Shown here piece after piece: positions 18,568-27,448 of a stretch of DNA of 64,000 nucleotides; positions within the stretch are counted from its first letter, which is position 1, and the number at the start of each line of letters is the position of its first letter. The notes under the pieces are model-generated. The model did no database searches and had not been told where the DNA came from. It saw only the letters and a list, made by a program, of their open reading frames with translations. The position numbers and the translations under genes are program-made. Source of the stretch: JBDTSW01 sp963797835 (GTDB lineage: Bacteria > Actinomycetota > Thermoleophilia > Solirubrobacterales > 70-9). The stretch spans positions 186,001 to 250,000 of the forward strand of contig CAWCRN010000024.1 of NCBI GenBank assembly GCA_963797835.1. The letters are read 5' to 3'.

Positions 18568-21500
18568 ATGGCTGAACGGGACTATCTGGCCGCGGTGCGC
18601 GAGCGTGTCGTCGTCTTCGACGGCGGCATGGGCGCGACCCTGGAGCAATTCGACCTCACCTCCGAGGACTACGGCGGCCTGGAGGGCAAGTGCCATGAGG
18701 CGCTTGTCCTGAACCGCCCGGATGTGATCGAGGGCGTCCACACCTCGATGGTCGAGGCGGGCGCCGAGGTCGTCGAGACCGACACCTTCCAGGGCTCACG
18801 GCTGAAGCTCGACGAGTGGGGCCTGGGCGAGGACACGCTGGAGATCAACCGAACGGCGGCCGAGATCGCGCGCAAGGCGGTGGGCTCCGAGCTCTTCGTG
18901 GCGGGCTCGATCGGCCCCACGGGCTTCCTCCCCGCCAGCGACGACCCGACGCTGGGGAACATCAGCTTCCGCGAGCTGGTCGGCGTGTTCAGCGAGCAGG
19001 CCCGAGGGCTCGTGGAGGGCGGCGCCGACCTGATCATCATCGAGACGGCGCAGGACATCCTCGAGGTGAAGGCGGCGATCTTCGGCACCCGTGAGGCGTT
19101 CGAGGAGGTGGGCCGGGCGCTGCCGATCCAGGCCTCCGTCTCGCTCCTGCCGCAGGGCGGCAAGATGCTGCTGGGCACCGACATCCCGGCGGTCCTCACC
19201 ACGCTGGCCGCGCTCGACGTGGACGTGATCGGGCTCAACTGCTCGACCGGGCCGGAGGACATGCGCGACGCGATCCGGTTCCTCGGCGAGCACTCGCCGT
19301 TGCCGGTTCACTGCATCCCCAACGCCGGGCTGCCACTCCAGGGCCCCGACGGCGAGACGATCTTCCCCGAGACCCCCGGGCAGATCTCCACCGTGCTCGG
19401 CGAGTTCGTCGAGCGTCACAACGTCGGCATCGTCGGCGGCTGCTGCGGCACCACCCCCGAGCACATCGCGGCGATCGCCGAGCGGGTCGCGGGGCGGGTG
19501 CCCGGCGAACGGCCCCAGGGCGCGCCGCCCCTGGTCAGCTCGATGATGACCGCGACCGACCTCGTCCAGGAGCCGCGGCCGACACTGGTCGGCGAGCGCG
19601 TCAACTCGCAGGGCTCGCGCAAGGCAAAGGAGCTCCTGCTCGCCGACGACTACGAAGGCCTGGTCGCCGTGGCGGAGGACCAGGTCAACGGCGGCGCCCA
19701 CGTGCTCGACGTCTGCGTGGCGCTCACCGAGCGCCAGGACGAGGACGAGCAGATGCGCGAGGTCGTGCAACGGATCTCGCTGACGCAGCCCGCGCCCATC
19801 CAGATCGACTCGACCGAGCCGGAGGTGATCGAGGCGGCTCTCGAGGCGATCCCGGGCCGGGCGATCGTGAATTCGATCAACCTCGAGGCCGGCCGCGACA
19901 AGGCCGATCGCGTCGTCCCGCTCGCGAAGGCACACGGGGCGGCGCTGATCGCGCTGACGATCGACGAGGTCGGGATGGCGAAGACCGGCGAGCGCAAGCT
20001 CGAGATCGCGAAGCGCATCACCGAGATCGCCTGCGACGAGCACGGCCTGCCGCGCGACTCCCTCATCTTCGACGCGCTCACTTTCACGCTCACCACCGGC
20101 GACGAGGAGTGGAAGCCCTCGGCCGTCGCGACGATCGAGGGGATCAAGGCGATCAAGGAGGGGCTGCCCGGGGTGAAGACTTCGCTCGGCGTCTCGAACG
20201 TGTCGTTCGGCGTCTCCCAGCCGGCGCGCGCGGTCCTCAACTCGGTCTTCCTTCACCACTGCGTCGAGGCCGGGCTCGACCTGGCGATGGTCAACCCCAA
20301 CCACATCACGCCGTACGGGGAGATCTCCGAGAACGAGCGCGAGCTGGCCGACGACCTCGTCTTCAACCGCCGCGACGATGCGCTCGAGCGCTTCATCGCC
20401 CACTTCGAGTCGAAGGGCGAGGAGGACGAGGCGGAGGCCGAGGACCCCACGGCGGACATGGAGCCCGAGGAGGCGCTCCACTGGCACATCCTGCGCCGCA
20501 AGAAGGACGGGGTGGAGGAGTGGATCGACCGCTCGGTGGAGAAGATCGGCGCCGTCCCGACCCTTAACCAGGTGCTGTTGCCGGCGATGAAGGAGGTCGG
20601 CGACAAGTTCGGCGCCGGCGAGCTGATCCTGCCGTTCGTGCTCCAGTCGGCCGAGGTGATGAAGCGCGCCGTGGCCCAGCTCGAGAACTACCTGGACCGG
20701 ATCGAGGGCCACACCAAGGGCAGGGTCGTGATCGCGACCGTGTTCGGCGACGTCCACGACATCGGCAAGTCGCTGGTGAACACGATCCTGACCAACAACG
20801 GGTACACGGTCGTGGACCTCGGGAAGCAGGTCCCCATCGACACGATCATCGACGCCGCCGTCGAGCACGAGGCGGACGCGATCGGCCTCTCGGCCCTGCT
20901 CGTCTCGACCTCGAAGCAGATGCCCGCGTGCATCCAGGAGCTGCATTCCCGCGGGCTCGAGTTCCCGGTGCTGATCGGCGGCGCCGCGATCAACCGCGAC
21001 TTCGGCCGGCGCGCCCTGTACCCGGAGGGCAAGGAGTCCGACGAGGTCTACGCGCCCGGGGTCTTCTACTGCAAGGACGCCTTCGCCGGGCTCGACACGG
21101 TGGATGCCCTGATCGACGACGACGCACGCGGGGCCCTGGTCGCGAAGATCCACGACGAGGCTCGGGCGCTGCGCGAGAAGCCCGAGGTGGCCGACGACGC
21201 GCCGCCCACGACCGACGATTCCGCGCGGTCGCTCGCCGCCACCGACGCCCCGGTCCCGGAGCCTCCGTTCTGGGGCGCGCGCGAAGTGGAGATCGACCTC
21301 GACGAGGTGTATCCGTACCTCGACCGCCACGTCCTCTTCAAGCTCCACTGGGGCGGGCGCGGGAACAAGGGCGAGGACTGGCGCCGGATCGTCGAGGGCC
21401 ACGGCGAGGACGAGGGCTTCGCGCCGAAGCTCGAGCGGATGTGGCGCGAGCAGGACTACCTGCATCCGCGGGTACGCCTGGGCTACTTCCCGTGCAACGC

Positions 21501-22185
21501 CGACGGCAACGAGCTTGTGATCTTCGACCCGGACGATCCCGACACGGAGATCGAGCGGCTGGTCTTCCCCCGCCAGCCCAAACACGACCGCATCTGCCTG
21601 GCCGACTTCTACCGGCCGCTGGAACAACTGCCGGACGGATCTCCCGATCCGTCCGGGTCCGAAAGGGACGTGGTGGCGCTCCAGGGCGTGACCGTGGGCG
21701 ACGAGGTCACGGAGCGGATCAACCAGCTCGAGGCCGACGGCGAGTTCGCCGAGCAGCTCTTCGTCCACGGCCTGGGCGTGCAGGCCGCCGAGGGCCTGGC
21801 CGAGTGGCTCCACGCCGACGTACGGAGCGGGCTCGGGATCGAGCTCGACCAGGGCCGGCGCTACTCCTGGGGCTATCCGGCCTGCCCCGACCAGTCCGAG
21901 CACGAGAAGGTCTGGCGCCTCCTCGGGCTCGAGGAGATCGGCATGACCCTCTCCGCCGGCTACGCCGTGATGCCCGAGCAGTCGACCGTCGCGATCATCG
22001 CCCACCACCCGCAGGCCGTCTACTTCGGCATGAAGTCAGGCTTCATCCCGGGTGAGAAGAGGGGGGACGAGCTGATCGCCGGCACCGAGCGCGGGGGAGA
22101 GCTGCCGCCGGATTTGGACGTCGAGGGTGACGGCACGATCGAGGCAGAGAGCGACGAGCCGGCCCCAGACGTCGCGCCCGCTTAG
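18568..22185 (+). CDS. metH: Cobalamin-dependent methionine synthase
   Basis: A 1205-residue enzyme that transfers methyl from methyltetrahydrofolate via methylcobalamin to homocysteine. Domains: homocysteine/zinc domain about 1-310 with zinc cysteines near 225 (NCSTGP) and 292-293 (GGCCGTT); pterin domain about 335-610 (VGERVNSQGSRKAKELLL, INSINLEAG-like block); B12 cap and binding domains about 655-880 with the cobalt-ligand motif DVHDIGK (His about 730); SAM-binding reactivation domain about 905-1175 (DYLHPRVRLGYFPCNADGN, SWGYPACPDQSEHEKVW). All domains are intact in one frame. Linkers are acidic, and an 11-bp palindrome lies in one loop (21631-21656). No cobalamin or SAM riboswitch is seen upstream. 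Confidence 0.96.
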   Translation: MAERDYLAAVRERVVVFDGGMGATLEQFDLTSEDYGGLEGKCHEALVLNRPDVIEGVHTSMVEAGAEVVETDTFQGSRLKLDEWGLGEDTLEINRTAAEIARKAVGSELFVAGSIGPTGFLPASDDPTLGNISFRELVGVFSEQARGLVEGGADLIIIETAQDILEVKAAIFGTREAFEEVGRALPIQASVSLLPQGGKMLLGTDIPAVLTTLAALDVDVIGLNCSTGPEDMRDAIRFLGEHSPLPVHCIPNAGLPLQGPDGETIFPETPGQISTVLGEFVERHNVGIVGGCCGTTPEHIAAIAERVAGRVPGERPQGAPPLVSSMMTATDLVQEPRPTLVGERVNSQGSRKAKELLLADDYEGLVAVAEDQVNGGAHVLDVCVALTERQDEDEQMREVVQRISLTQPAPIQIDSTEPEVIEAALEAIPGRAIVNSINLEAGRDKADRVVPLAKAHGAALIALTIDEVGMAKTGERKLEIAKRITEIACDEHGLPRDSLIFDALTFTLTTGDEEWKPSAVATIEGIKAIKEGLPGVKTSLGVSNVSFGVSQPARAVLNSVFLHHCVEAGLDLAMVNPNHITPYGEISENERELADDLVFNRRDDALERFIAHFESKGEEDEAEAEDPTADMEPEEALHWHILRRKKDGVEEWIDRSVEKIGAVPTLNQVLLPAMKEVGDKFGAGELILPFVLQSAEVMKRAVAQLENYLDRIEGHTKGRVVIATVFGDVHDIGKSLVNTILTNNGYTVVDLGKQVPIDTIIDAAVEHEADAIGLSALLVSTSKQMPACIQELHSRGLEFPVLIGGAAINRDFGRRALYPEGKESDEVYAPGVFYCKDAFAGLDTVDALIDDDARGALVAKIHDEARALREKPEVADDAPPTTDDSARSLAATDAPVPEPPFWGAREVEIDLDEVYPYLDRHVLFKLHWGGRGNKGEDWRRIVEGHGEDEGFAPKLERMWREQDYLHPRVRLGYFPCNADGNELVIFDPDDPDTEIERLVFPRQPKHDRICLADFYRPLEQLPDGSPDPSGSERDVVALQGVTVGDEVTERINQLEADGEFAEQLFVHGLGVQAAEGLAEWLHADVRSGLGIELDQGRRYSWGYPACPDQSEHEKVWRLLGLEEIGMTLSAGYAVMPEQSTVAIIAHHPQAVYFGMKSGFIPGEKRGDELIAGTERGGELPPDLDVEGDGTIEAESDEPAPDVAPA
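21631..21656. repeat. Perfect 11-bp inverted repeat inside metH
   Basis: CCGGACGGATC (21631-21641), loop TCCC, GATCCGTCCGG (21646-21656) lie in frame within metH and encode a Pro/Asp/Ser-rich loop between CLADFYRPLEQL and DVVALQGVTVG of the reactivation domain. The family normally has a shorter linker here, so the hairpin looks inserted without harm to the frame. Confidence 0.6.
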
Positions 22186-22279
22186 TTCAGAAGATGTCGG
22201 TCGCCCGGCAGCCGCCGGCAGCCGCGGGTCGCTAGTTTTGAGAGGCAGCTTTCAGCGAGCACCCGAAGGGAGAAAATCC

Positions 22280-22940
22280 ATGGCTCTGACACTTGGCGAC
22301 ACCGCACCCGACTTCGAGGCCGATTCCACCGAGGGCCCGATCAAGTTCCACGACTGGATCGGCGACTCCTGGGCGGTCCTGTTCTCACACCCGCGCGACT
22401 TCACCCCCGTCTGCACCACCGAGCTCGGGTACATGGCCAACGCGAAGCCGGAGTTCGACAAGCGGGGAGTCAAGATCGCCGGGCTCTCGATCGACCCGCT
22501 GGACAATCACGAGGAGTGGGCGAAGGACATCGAGGAGACGCAGGGCGCGGCCCCCAACTACCCGATCATCGCCGACCCCGAGTTCAAGGTCGCGAAGGCG
22601 TACGGGATGCTGCCGGCCGACACCAGCGGCGACCCGACCGAGCGCACGCCCGCCGACAACCAGACCGTTCGCAACGTCTTCGTGATCGGCCCGGACAAGA
22701 AGATCAAGCTGATCCTCGTCTATCCGATGACCACCGGCCGCAACTTCGACGAGGTGCTTGCGGGTCATCGACTCGCTCCAGCTCACGGCGGACAAGAAGG
22801 TCGCGACCCCCGTGAACTGGCAGCCGGGCGAGGACGTGATCATCGCCGGCTCGGTCTCCGACGACGAGGCCCGCGAGACCTACCCCGACGGCTGGGAGTC
22901 ACCGAAGCCGTACATCCGGATCGTCCCCCAGCCGAAGTAG
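22280..22940 (+). CDS. 1-Cys peroxiredoxin (Prx6 type), one frameshift
   Basis: A peroxidase reducing hydrogen peroxide, alkyl or lipid hydroperoxides. MALTLGDTAPDFEAD opens the fold and the peroxidatic Cys is in FSHPRDFTPVCTTELG. The C-terminal Prx6 arm continues after an extra T near 22760 in the next frame (RVIDSLQLTADKKVATPVNW, then QPGEDVIIAG) to a stop at 22940, giving about 220 residues. A good ribosome-binding site (AAGGGAG) precedes ATG 22280 by about 8 bases, which fixes the start. Monocistronic, convergent with an SDR gene. Confidence 0.88.
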
Positions 22941-22984
22941 GCGGCACAGCCTCAACACGCGGCGCGCAGGGGACACACCTCCCG

Positions 22985-23749
22985 CTACTGGGCCGTGAAG
23001 CCCCCGTCGAGGACAAGGGTGGTGCCGGTGCAGAAGCGAGCCTCGTCGGAGGACAGGTACATCGCTGCCGCGACCAGCTCCTCGGGCCGGCCCATGCGTC
23101 CCACCGGGAAAGCCTGCATGAGTGCCTCCTTCGGCACCTGCTGCTCGTCGAGGTAGCGCCAGATCATGCTGCCGGGGATGTCGATCGCCGCGAAGGCCAG
23201 GGCATTCACGCTGATGTTGTCCTTGCCGACCTCGATCGCGGCCGCCTTCGTGAGGCCGTTGACGCCGCCCTTGGTCGCCGCGTAGAGCCCGTTCGCCGGA
23301 GCGGCCGTGATGCTGCTGGTGACGGAGGACATGTTGAGGATCGCGCCGCCGCCGCCCTTACGCATCGCCTTGATCTCGTGCTTGAGGCAAAAGAAGAGAC
23401 CCTTCAGGTCCGTCGCGATCAGCTCGTCGAAGGCGCTCTCGGTCCCCTCCGCGATCTCGGTGAGCTCCTCGGTGCCGGCGTTGTTGATCGCGCAGCTCAA
23501 GCGACCGTGCGCATCGAGCGTGCGCCCAACGAGCGCCTTCACCTCCTCCTCGCGGGATACATCGACCGATGAGAAGTCAATCCGACCTCCCGACGCCCGG
23601 ATCTTCTCGGCGGCCGCTTCACCCGCGCCACCGTCCACATCGCAAGCCACCACCGTCGCCCCACTCGCTGCGAAGGCCTCGGCGAGGACTGCGCCGCAGC
23701 CCCGCGCGGTCCCGGTGATCAGGACTACCTTGTCGGCGAACGACGGCAC
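22985..23749 (-). CDS. Classical short-chain dehydrogenase/reductase (SDR)
   Basis: A 254-residue NAD(P)-dependent oxidoreductase. Cofactor motif TGTARGCG near residue 13, then CDVDGG with acid at the end of strand 2 (prefers NAD), INNAG near 90, catalytic Ser in NMSSVTS and YAATKG for Tyr/Lys. The C-terminus ARFCTGTTLVLDGGFTAQ is standard for hydroxysteroid/3-oxoacyl-type SDRs. No pathway neighbour indicates the substrate. Confidence 0.88.
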   Translation of the reverse strand: MPSFADKVVLITGTARGCGAVLAEAFAASGATVVACDVDGGAGEAAAEKIRASGGRIDFSSVDVSREEEVKALVGRTLDAHGRLSCAINNAGTEELTEIAEGTESAFDELIATDLKGLFFCLKHEIKAMRKGGGGAILNMSSVTSSITAAPANGLYAATKGGVNGLTKAAAIEVGKDNISVNALAFAAIDIPGSMIWRYLDEQQVPKEALMQAFPVGRMGRPEELVAAAMYLSSDEARFCTGTTLVLDGGFTAQ

Positions 23750-23788
23750 CGCACGACCCTACCGACCCGCGCGCAGCGCCAGACGGCG

Positions 23789-24151
23789 CTACTTCTCGAC
23801 GACCTCAACCGTTCCCTTCATGAACGGGTGGAAGTCGCAGAAGTAGCCGTAGGTGCCGGGCTCGTCGAAGACCAGCTCGCCCTCCTCCTCGATCTCGAGG
23901 CGGCCGGTGTCGAACGACTTCTCGTCGTCCGCGGTAGCCGTGTGGGGAGCGACGTCCGAGTTGAGGAACGTCACCGGCTGGCCCGTCGCGACGGTGATCG
24001 TCTCGGGCTCGTAGCGGAAGTCGGCGATCAGGACCTTGCCGTCCTCGCTCACGGCAGCAGCGGCGTCGCCCGAGTCGTCGCCGCCCCCGCAGCCTGCTAC
24101 GGCCAATGCCGCTGCGGCTGCGAGGGTGACGACGCATGTCTTCCGTGACAT
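23789..24151 (-). CDS. Cupredoxin (plastocyanin-like) lipoprotein
   Basis: A 120-residue exported blue-copper-type protein. A lipobox (LAVAGCGGG) after the hydrophobic N-terminus anchors it to the membrane. Copper ligands are visible as His in DVAPHTATADD and Cys-His-Met in YGYFCDFHPFMKGTVEV. It is the third gene of a run with two exported ferritin-like proteins, 23 bases after the second, with AGGAG upstream of its ATG. An electron-transfer or copper-binding role outside the cytoplasmic membrane is likely. Confidence 0.88.
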   Translation of the reverse strand: MSRKTCVVTLAAAAALAVAGCGGGDDSGDAAAAVSEDGKVLIADFRYEPETITVATGQPVTFLNSDVAPHTATADDEKSFDTGRLEIEEEGELVFDEPGTYGYFCDFHPFMKGTVEVVEK

Positions 24152-24174
24152 GGGAGCTGGCTCCTGGTGGCCGG

Positions 24175-24813
24175 CTAGGAGCCGGGGGGAGGGCTCTCTC
24201 CGGTCTCGAACGCGTCCGGCACAGACTCCGCCGGCGTCGCGCCCAGGCCCTGGCGCAGCACGACCAGGTGCTGGCCCTCGTTGGACATGATCTGCGCGCC
24301 CGCCGTCAGCAGATCCGGGCTCTGGAGCTTCCCGTGAGCGTCGGAGTAGGCGATGATCGCCATGTTCTCCAGCTCGACCGCGAAGGTGAGGATGTCGGCC
24401 TGGCTCATGACGTCGCCAAGGCCCTCGACGTCCTCCGCCTTCGGGGGCTTCGGGGCGGTCCCGCCCAGGTCCTCCAGGGCCGTGATCAGCGCATCTGCGT
24501 GTTCCTGTTCCTGGTCGCGGAACAGGATCGCGACGTCCTCGACCGCAGGGTCGAGCAGGCCGCTGGCCGCCGCCGTGTCGTAGGCGACGACGGCGGTCTG
24601 CTCGAGGCCGATGGCGGCCTCCAGGATCGCCGCATCCCCGTCGGACTGGGCGAACGCGTTGCGGACGCCGAGCAGCAGCGGGATGCTCGTCGCGGCCAGG
24701 ACGCCGCCGCCGAGGATCGCGCCGCGGCGCAGGGCGTCACGCCGGGTGGACTCGAAGTCCGCGACCACGGAGGTATCGACCTCGCCGTCGCGGATGATGA
24801 TTCTCTCGTTCAT
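24175..24813 (-). CDS. Exported (Tat) ferritin-like domain protein
   Basis: A 212-residue protein with a twin-arginine signal (STRRDALRRGAILGGGVLAA) and a four-helix ferritin-like domain carrying two carboxylate/histidine helices: LEQTAVVAYDTAAASG, RDQEQEHADALITALEDLGG, VELENMAIIAYSDA and SNEGQHLVVLRQGLG. The E...ExxH pattern suggests a di-metal site. A strong ribosome-binding region (AAAGGA, AGGAA) lies before ATG 24813. It is paired with a paralogue upstream and a cupredoxin downstream. Confidence 0.8.
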   Translation of the reverse strand: MNERIIIRDGEVDTSVVADFESTRRDALRRGAILGGGVLAATSIPLLLGVRNAFAQSDGDAAILEAAIGLEQTAVVAYDTAAASGLLDPAVEDVAILFRDQEQEHADALITALEDLGGTAPKPPKAEDVEGLGDVMSQADILTFAVELENMAIIAYSDAHGKLQSPDLLTAGAQIMSNEGQHLVVLRQGLGATPAESVPDAFETGESPPPGS

Positions 24814-24846
24814 TTTCCTGAGTTCCTTTCTCGTCGTCCCGCGCGC

Positions 24847-25440
24847 CTACGCCTGTGTTCCGGTCACGAACGCGTCGGGAACCTGGGGCTCGCCGAGCGC
24901 CCCCAAGAGGACCGAGACGTGCTCGGCCTCGTTGGTCACGATCTGGGCGGCGGTCACCCGCAACTCGGGCACGGTGAGCTTCGGGATCGCATCGACGTAG
25001 GCCGCGATCGCCGTGTTCTCGAGCTCGTTGGCGAAGTTGAGGACGTCCTCCTGGCTGGTCAGCTTCGGGAAGCCGTACTCATCGCCGGCCTTGGGCTCGA
25101 CCGGCGTGCCGCCGAGGTCGTTGATCGCGGTTACGAGGCCGTCGGCGTGCTCCTGCTCCTGGGCGAGGAACTCCTTGCCGGCGGCCAGGACGTCGCCCTT
25201 CAGCAGTTCCGCGCCGGCCGTGTACGCCGCGACCGCCGTGTACTCCAGCTCGAGCGCGCTGTTGAGGATGTCCACGTCGGCCATAGAGCCGCCGCCCTCA
25301 TCGGCCATGGTCGTCGTCTCGTCGTCGTCATCCCCGCAGGCGCCGAGGAAGACGGCGCCCCCAGCGCCGATGCTGACCCCGGACACCGCGAAGAAGCGCC
25401 TTCGCGAGACCGGATCGCGCAGCCACCTTCGGTAATCCAC
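24847..25440 (-). CDS. Exported ferritin-like domain lipoprotein (Tat type)
   Basis: A 197-residue paralogue of the next gene. The N-terminus has SRRRFFAVSGVSIGAGG followed by a lipobox FLGACGDD, so it appears to be a Tat-exported lipoprotein. The ferritin-like helices are LELEYTAVAAYTAGAELL, AQEQEHADGLVTAINDLGG, ELENTAIAAYVDAIP and NEAEHVSVLLGALG, again with E and ExxH ligands. GTG 25440 with GGAGGTG upstream is the start. First gene of the ferritin/ferritin/cupredoxin run; a 404-base non-coding gap lies upstream. Confidence 0.8.
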   Translation of the reverse strand: MDYRRWLRDPVSRRRFFAVSGVSIGAGGAVFLGACGDDDDETTTMADEGGGSMADVDILNSALELEYTAVAAYTAGAELLKGDVLAAGKEFLAQEQEHADGLVTAINDLGGTPVEPKAGDEYGFPKLTSQEDVLNFANELENTAIAAYVDAIPKLTVPELRVTAAQIVTNEAEHVSVLLGALGEPQVPDAFVTGTQA

Positions 25441-25677
25441 CGTCCCACCTCCGTTGTCGCTGAGGCCACAGGTCGTGGCCCCGGTTAGGAGGTGCTACGC
25501 CCGAAGCGGCGCCGTGGATCACGACCAACAACTGGCATCGAGAGAGAGCCTGGGGCGGGGCGTGGGGCGATACCCCCCCTCCATATCGGCGCGAGCGGTG
25601 CCCAACTGGGCTCGGTTCGTGCCTGGAGCTTGCCCGCCGTGAGCCGACAGAGCGGCGTCGCGGTCGACCGCGGCATT

Positions 25678-25720
25678 GAGTGGCGACTTATGCCCGCTAT
25701 GCGGGGAAAACTCGCCACTC
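25678..25720. repeat. Nested palindromic element (copy A) in a 404-base non-coding gap
   Basis: Outer arms GAGTGGCGA (25678-25686) and TCGCCACTC (25712-25720) enclose an inner hairpin CCCGC-TAT-GCGGG (25693-25705). The segment TTATGCCCGCTATGCGGG is identical to the inverse complement of the element at 51297-51335, while the outer arms differ in sequence yet still pair. A second hairpin with the same kind of loop, ATACCC-TATGG-GGGTAT, lies at 25732-25748. The remainder of 25441-25844 holds GGCCAC/GTGGCC near the ferritin start and nothing else I can identify. Confidence 0.6.
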
Positions 25721-25844
25721 GATTGGCGGCAATACCCTATGGGGGTATCAACCTGACGCGGCACATCGGCGCCGGCGCCACTCTCTGTCGGGCCAGTTGT
25801 TAGTTGTCCGTCCCGCCGACCACGCCTCGAGCCGGGCGCGCGCG

Positions 25845-27434
25845 CTAGCCGCGCTTGCCGAGGCCCAGGCGGTTGCGGAGGCCGCGGGAGTTCACGAAGC
25901 GGACGATCGCCGAGATCGCGCGGCGCGGGCGGCGCTTGTAGGGGAACCAGAGCGGGTCGCGCTTGCCCTGCGGGAGGCGGGGGGAGACGATGGACTCGGT
26001 GCGGCAGAACCGCTTGATGCCGTTCGCCCCGTGGCGGATGCCCACCCCGGACTCCTTCCAGCCGCCCATCGGCAGGTTCTGGAGGAAGTAGTTGGTGAGG
26101 ACGTCGTCGACGTTGGTCGCGCCGACCTCGAGCCGCCGGGCGACGGCCTCGGCGCGCTTCGTGTCGCGGGACATCACCGAGGCGGAGAGGCCGTAGCGCG
26201 AGTCGTTGGCCATCGCCACGGCCTCGTCGGCGTCGCGGACCTTCATCACGCCCAGCACGGGCCCGAACGTCTCGTCGACCATCACCTTCATCGTGTGGTC
26301 CGCGTCGGCGACCACGGTGGGCTCGTAGAAGTCCCCCGGGCCGTCCACCCGGCGGCCGCCGGTGAGGATCCGGGCGCCCTTCTCGCGGGCGTCCTCGACG
26401 TGGTCGGAGACGATCTCGAGCTGCGGCGGGAACGTCATCGCGCCCACGTCCTGCTTGAACGAGCGGTCGTCGACGCCCTGGCGAAGCTCGCGAACGCGCG
26501 CGGCGAGCTTCGTCACGAACTCGTCGTAGATCGGCTCCTCGACGTAGACCCGCTCGATCGCCATGCAGATCTGGCCGGCGTTCGCGAGCCCGCCGAAGGC
26601 CGCCGCGTTCACGGCGCGGTCCATGTTGGCGTCCGCCAGGACGATCATCGGATCCTTGCCGCCCAGCTCCAGGCTGACGGGCGTGAGCGTGTCGGCGGCG
26701 CGCTTCATCACGATGCGTCCGGTCCGGTCCGAGCCGGTGAACTGCAGGTAGTCGACGTTGTCGATCAGGGCGCCGCCGGTGTCGGCCGTGCCGTTGACCA
26801 CGCCGATGACGTCGGGGCCGCCGACCTCCTCCTTCCAGGCGCGCGCGATCTCCATCGCGATCAGCGGCGTCACCTCGGACGGCTTGATCACCGTCGCCGC
26901 CCCGGCCATCAGCGCCGGGATCGCGTCGTCGAAGGCGAGCATCAGCGGGAAGTTCCACGGGCTGATGACGCCGACCACGGGATAGGGCCGGTAGGTGATG
27001 CGCAGGCGCTTCACCTTGAACATCGGGTTGTGCGAGGACGGTGTCTCGTCGGCCAGGAAGTCGGCCGCGCGCTCGCCCCAGAAGTTGATGGCGTCACAGA
27101 TGAACGGGGCCTCGAGCTCGGCGTCGGCGCGCACCTTGCCCGTCTCCTCCTGCATGACGTCGGCCAGGTGGTCGGCGTTGTCGAACATCCAGTCGCGCAG
27201 GCGGCCGAGCCAGCGGTAGCGCTCGCGGAAGCCCATGGCCTCCCACTCCGGCTGGGCGGCCCGGACGCGGGCGACGACCTCCGCCACTCGCTCGGGGCTG
27301 TCCACCTCGACGGCCCGGATCACGGAGCCGTCGGTGGGGTTGAGGACGTCGAAGGTCTCAGCCCCGGGGGCGCCCCCGTTGCCCGACCCATCGTTTGCCC
27401 GTTGCTTGCGCTCGGTTGCGGCCGTCGGCTCCAT
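25845..27434 (-). CDS. NAD(P)-dependent aldehyde dehydrogenase
   Basis: A 529-residue ALDH-superfamily enzyme oxidising an aldehyde to the acid. Catalytic C290 is in NAGQICMAIERVYVEE and the general base E256 in VSLELGGKDPMIVLA; PWNFPLMLAFDDAIPALMAG is the cofactor region and ETFGPVLGVMKV the oligomer strand. The basic C-terminus (FVNSRGLRNRLGLGKRG) resembles membrane-associating tails of fatty-aldehyde-type ALDHs. Start ATG 27434 is taken as the first after the upstream gene stop; the first 35 residues are disordered. Follows three sugar-dehydrogenase genes on the same strand. Confidence 0.9.
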   Translation of the reverse strand: MEPTAATERKQRANDGSGNGGAPGAETFDVLNPTDGSVIRAVEVDSPERVAEVVARVRAAQPEWEAMGFRERYRWLGRLRDWMFDNADHLADVMQEETGKVRADAELEAPFICDAINFWGERAADFLADETPSSHNPMFKVKRLRITYRPYPVVGVISPWNFPLMLAFDDAIPALMAGAATVIKPSEVTPLIAMEIARAWKEEVGGPDVIGVVNGTADTGGALIDNVDYLQFTGSDRTGRIVMKRAADTLTPVSLELGGKDPMIVLADANMDRAVNAAAFGGLANAGQICMAIERVYVEEPIYDEFVTKLAARVRELRQGVDDRSFKQDVGAMTFPPQLEIVSDHVEDAREKGARILTGGRRVDGPGDFYEPTVVADADHTMKVMVDETFGPVLGVMKVRDADEAVAMANDSRYGLSASVMSRDTKRAEAVARRLEVGATNVDDVLTNYFLQNLPMGGWKESGVGIRHGANGIKRFCRTESIVSPRLPQGKRDPLWFPYKRRPRRAISAIVRFVNSRGLRNRLGLGKRG

Positions 27435-27448
27435 GCGCTGCGGGAACC

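Noticed and set aside
18796..22008. A 1070-codon open frame antisense to metH
   Set aside because: Its translation is repetitive Arg/Leu/Asp/Val with no domain. It is the usual antisense shadow of a GC-rich gene; metH on the other strand is intact and fully recognisable.
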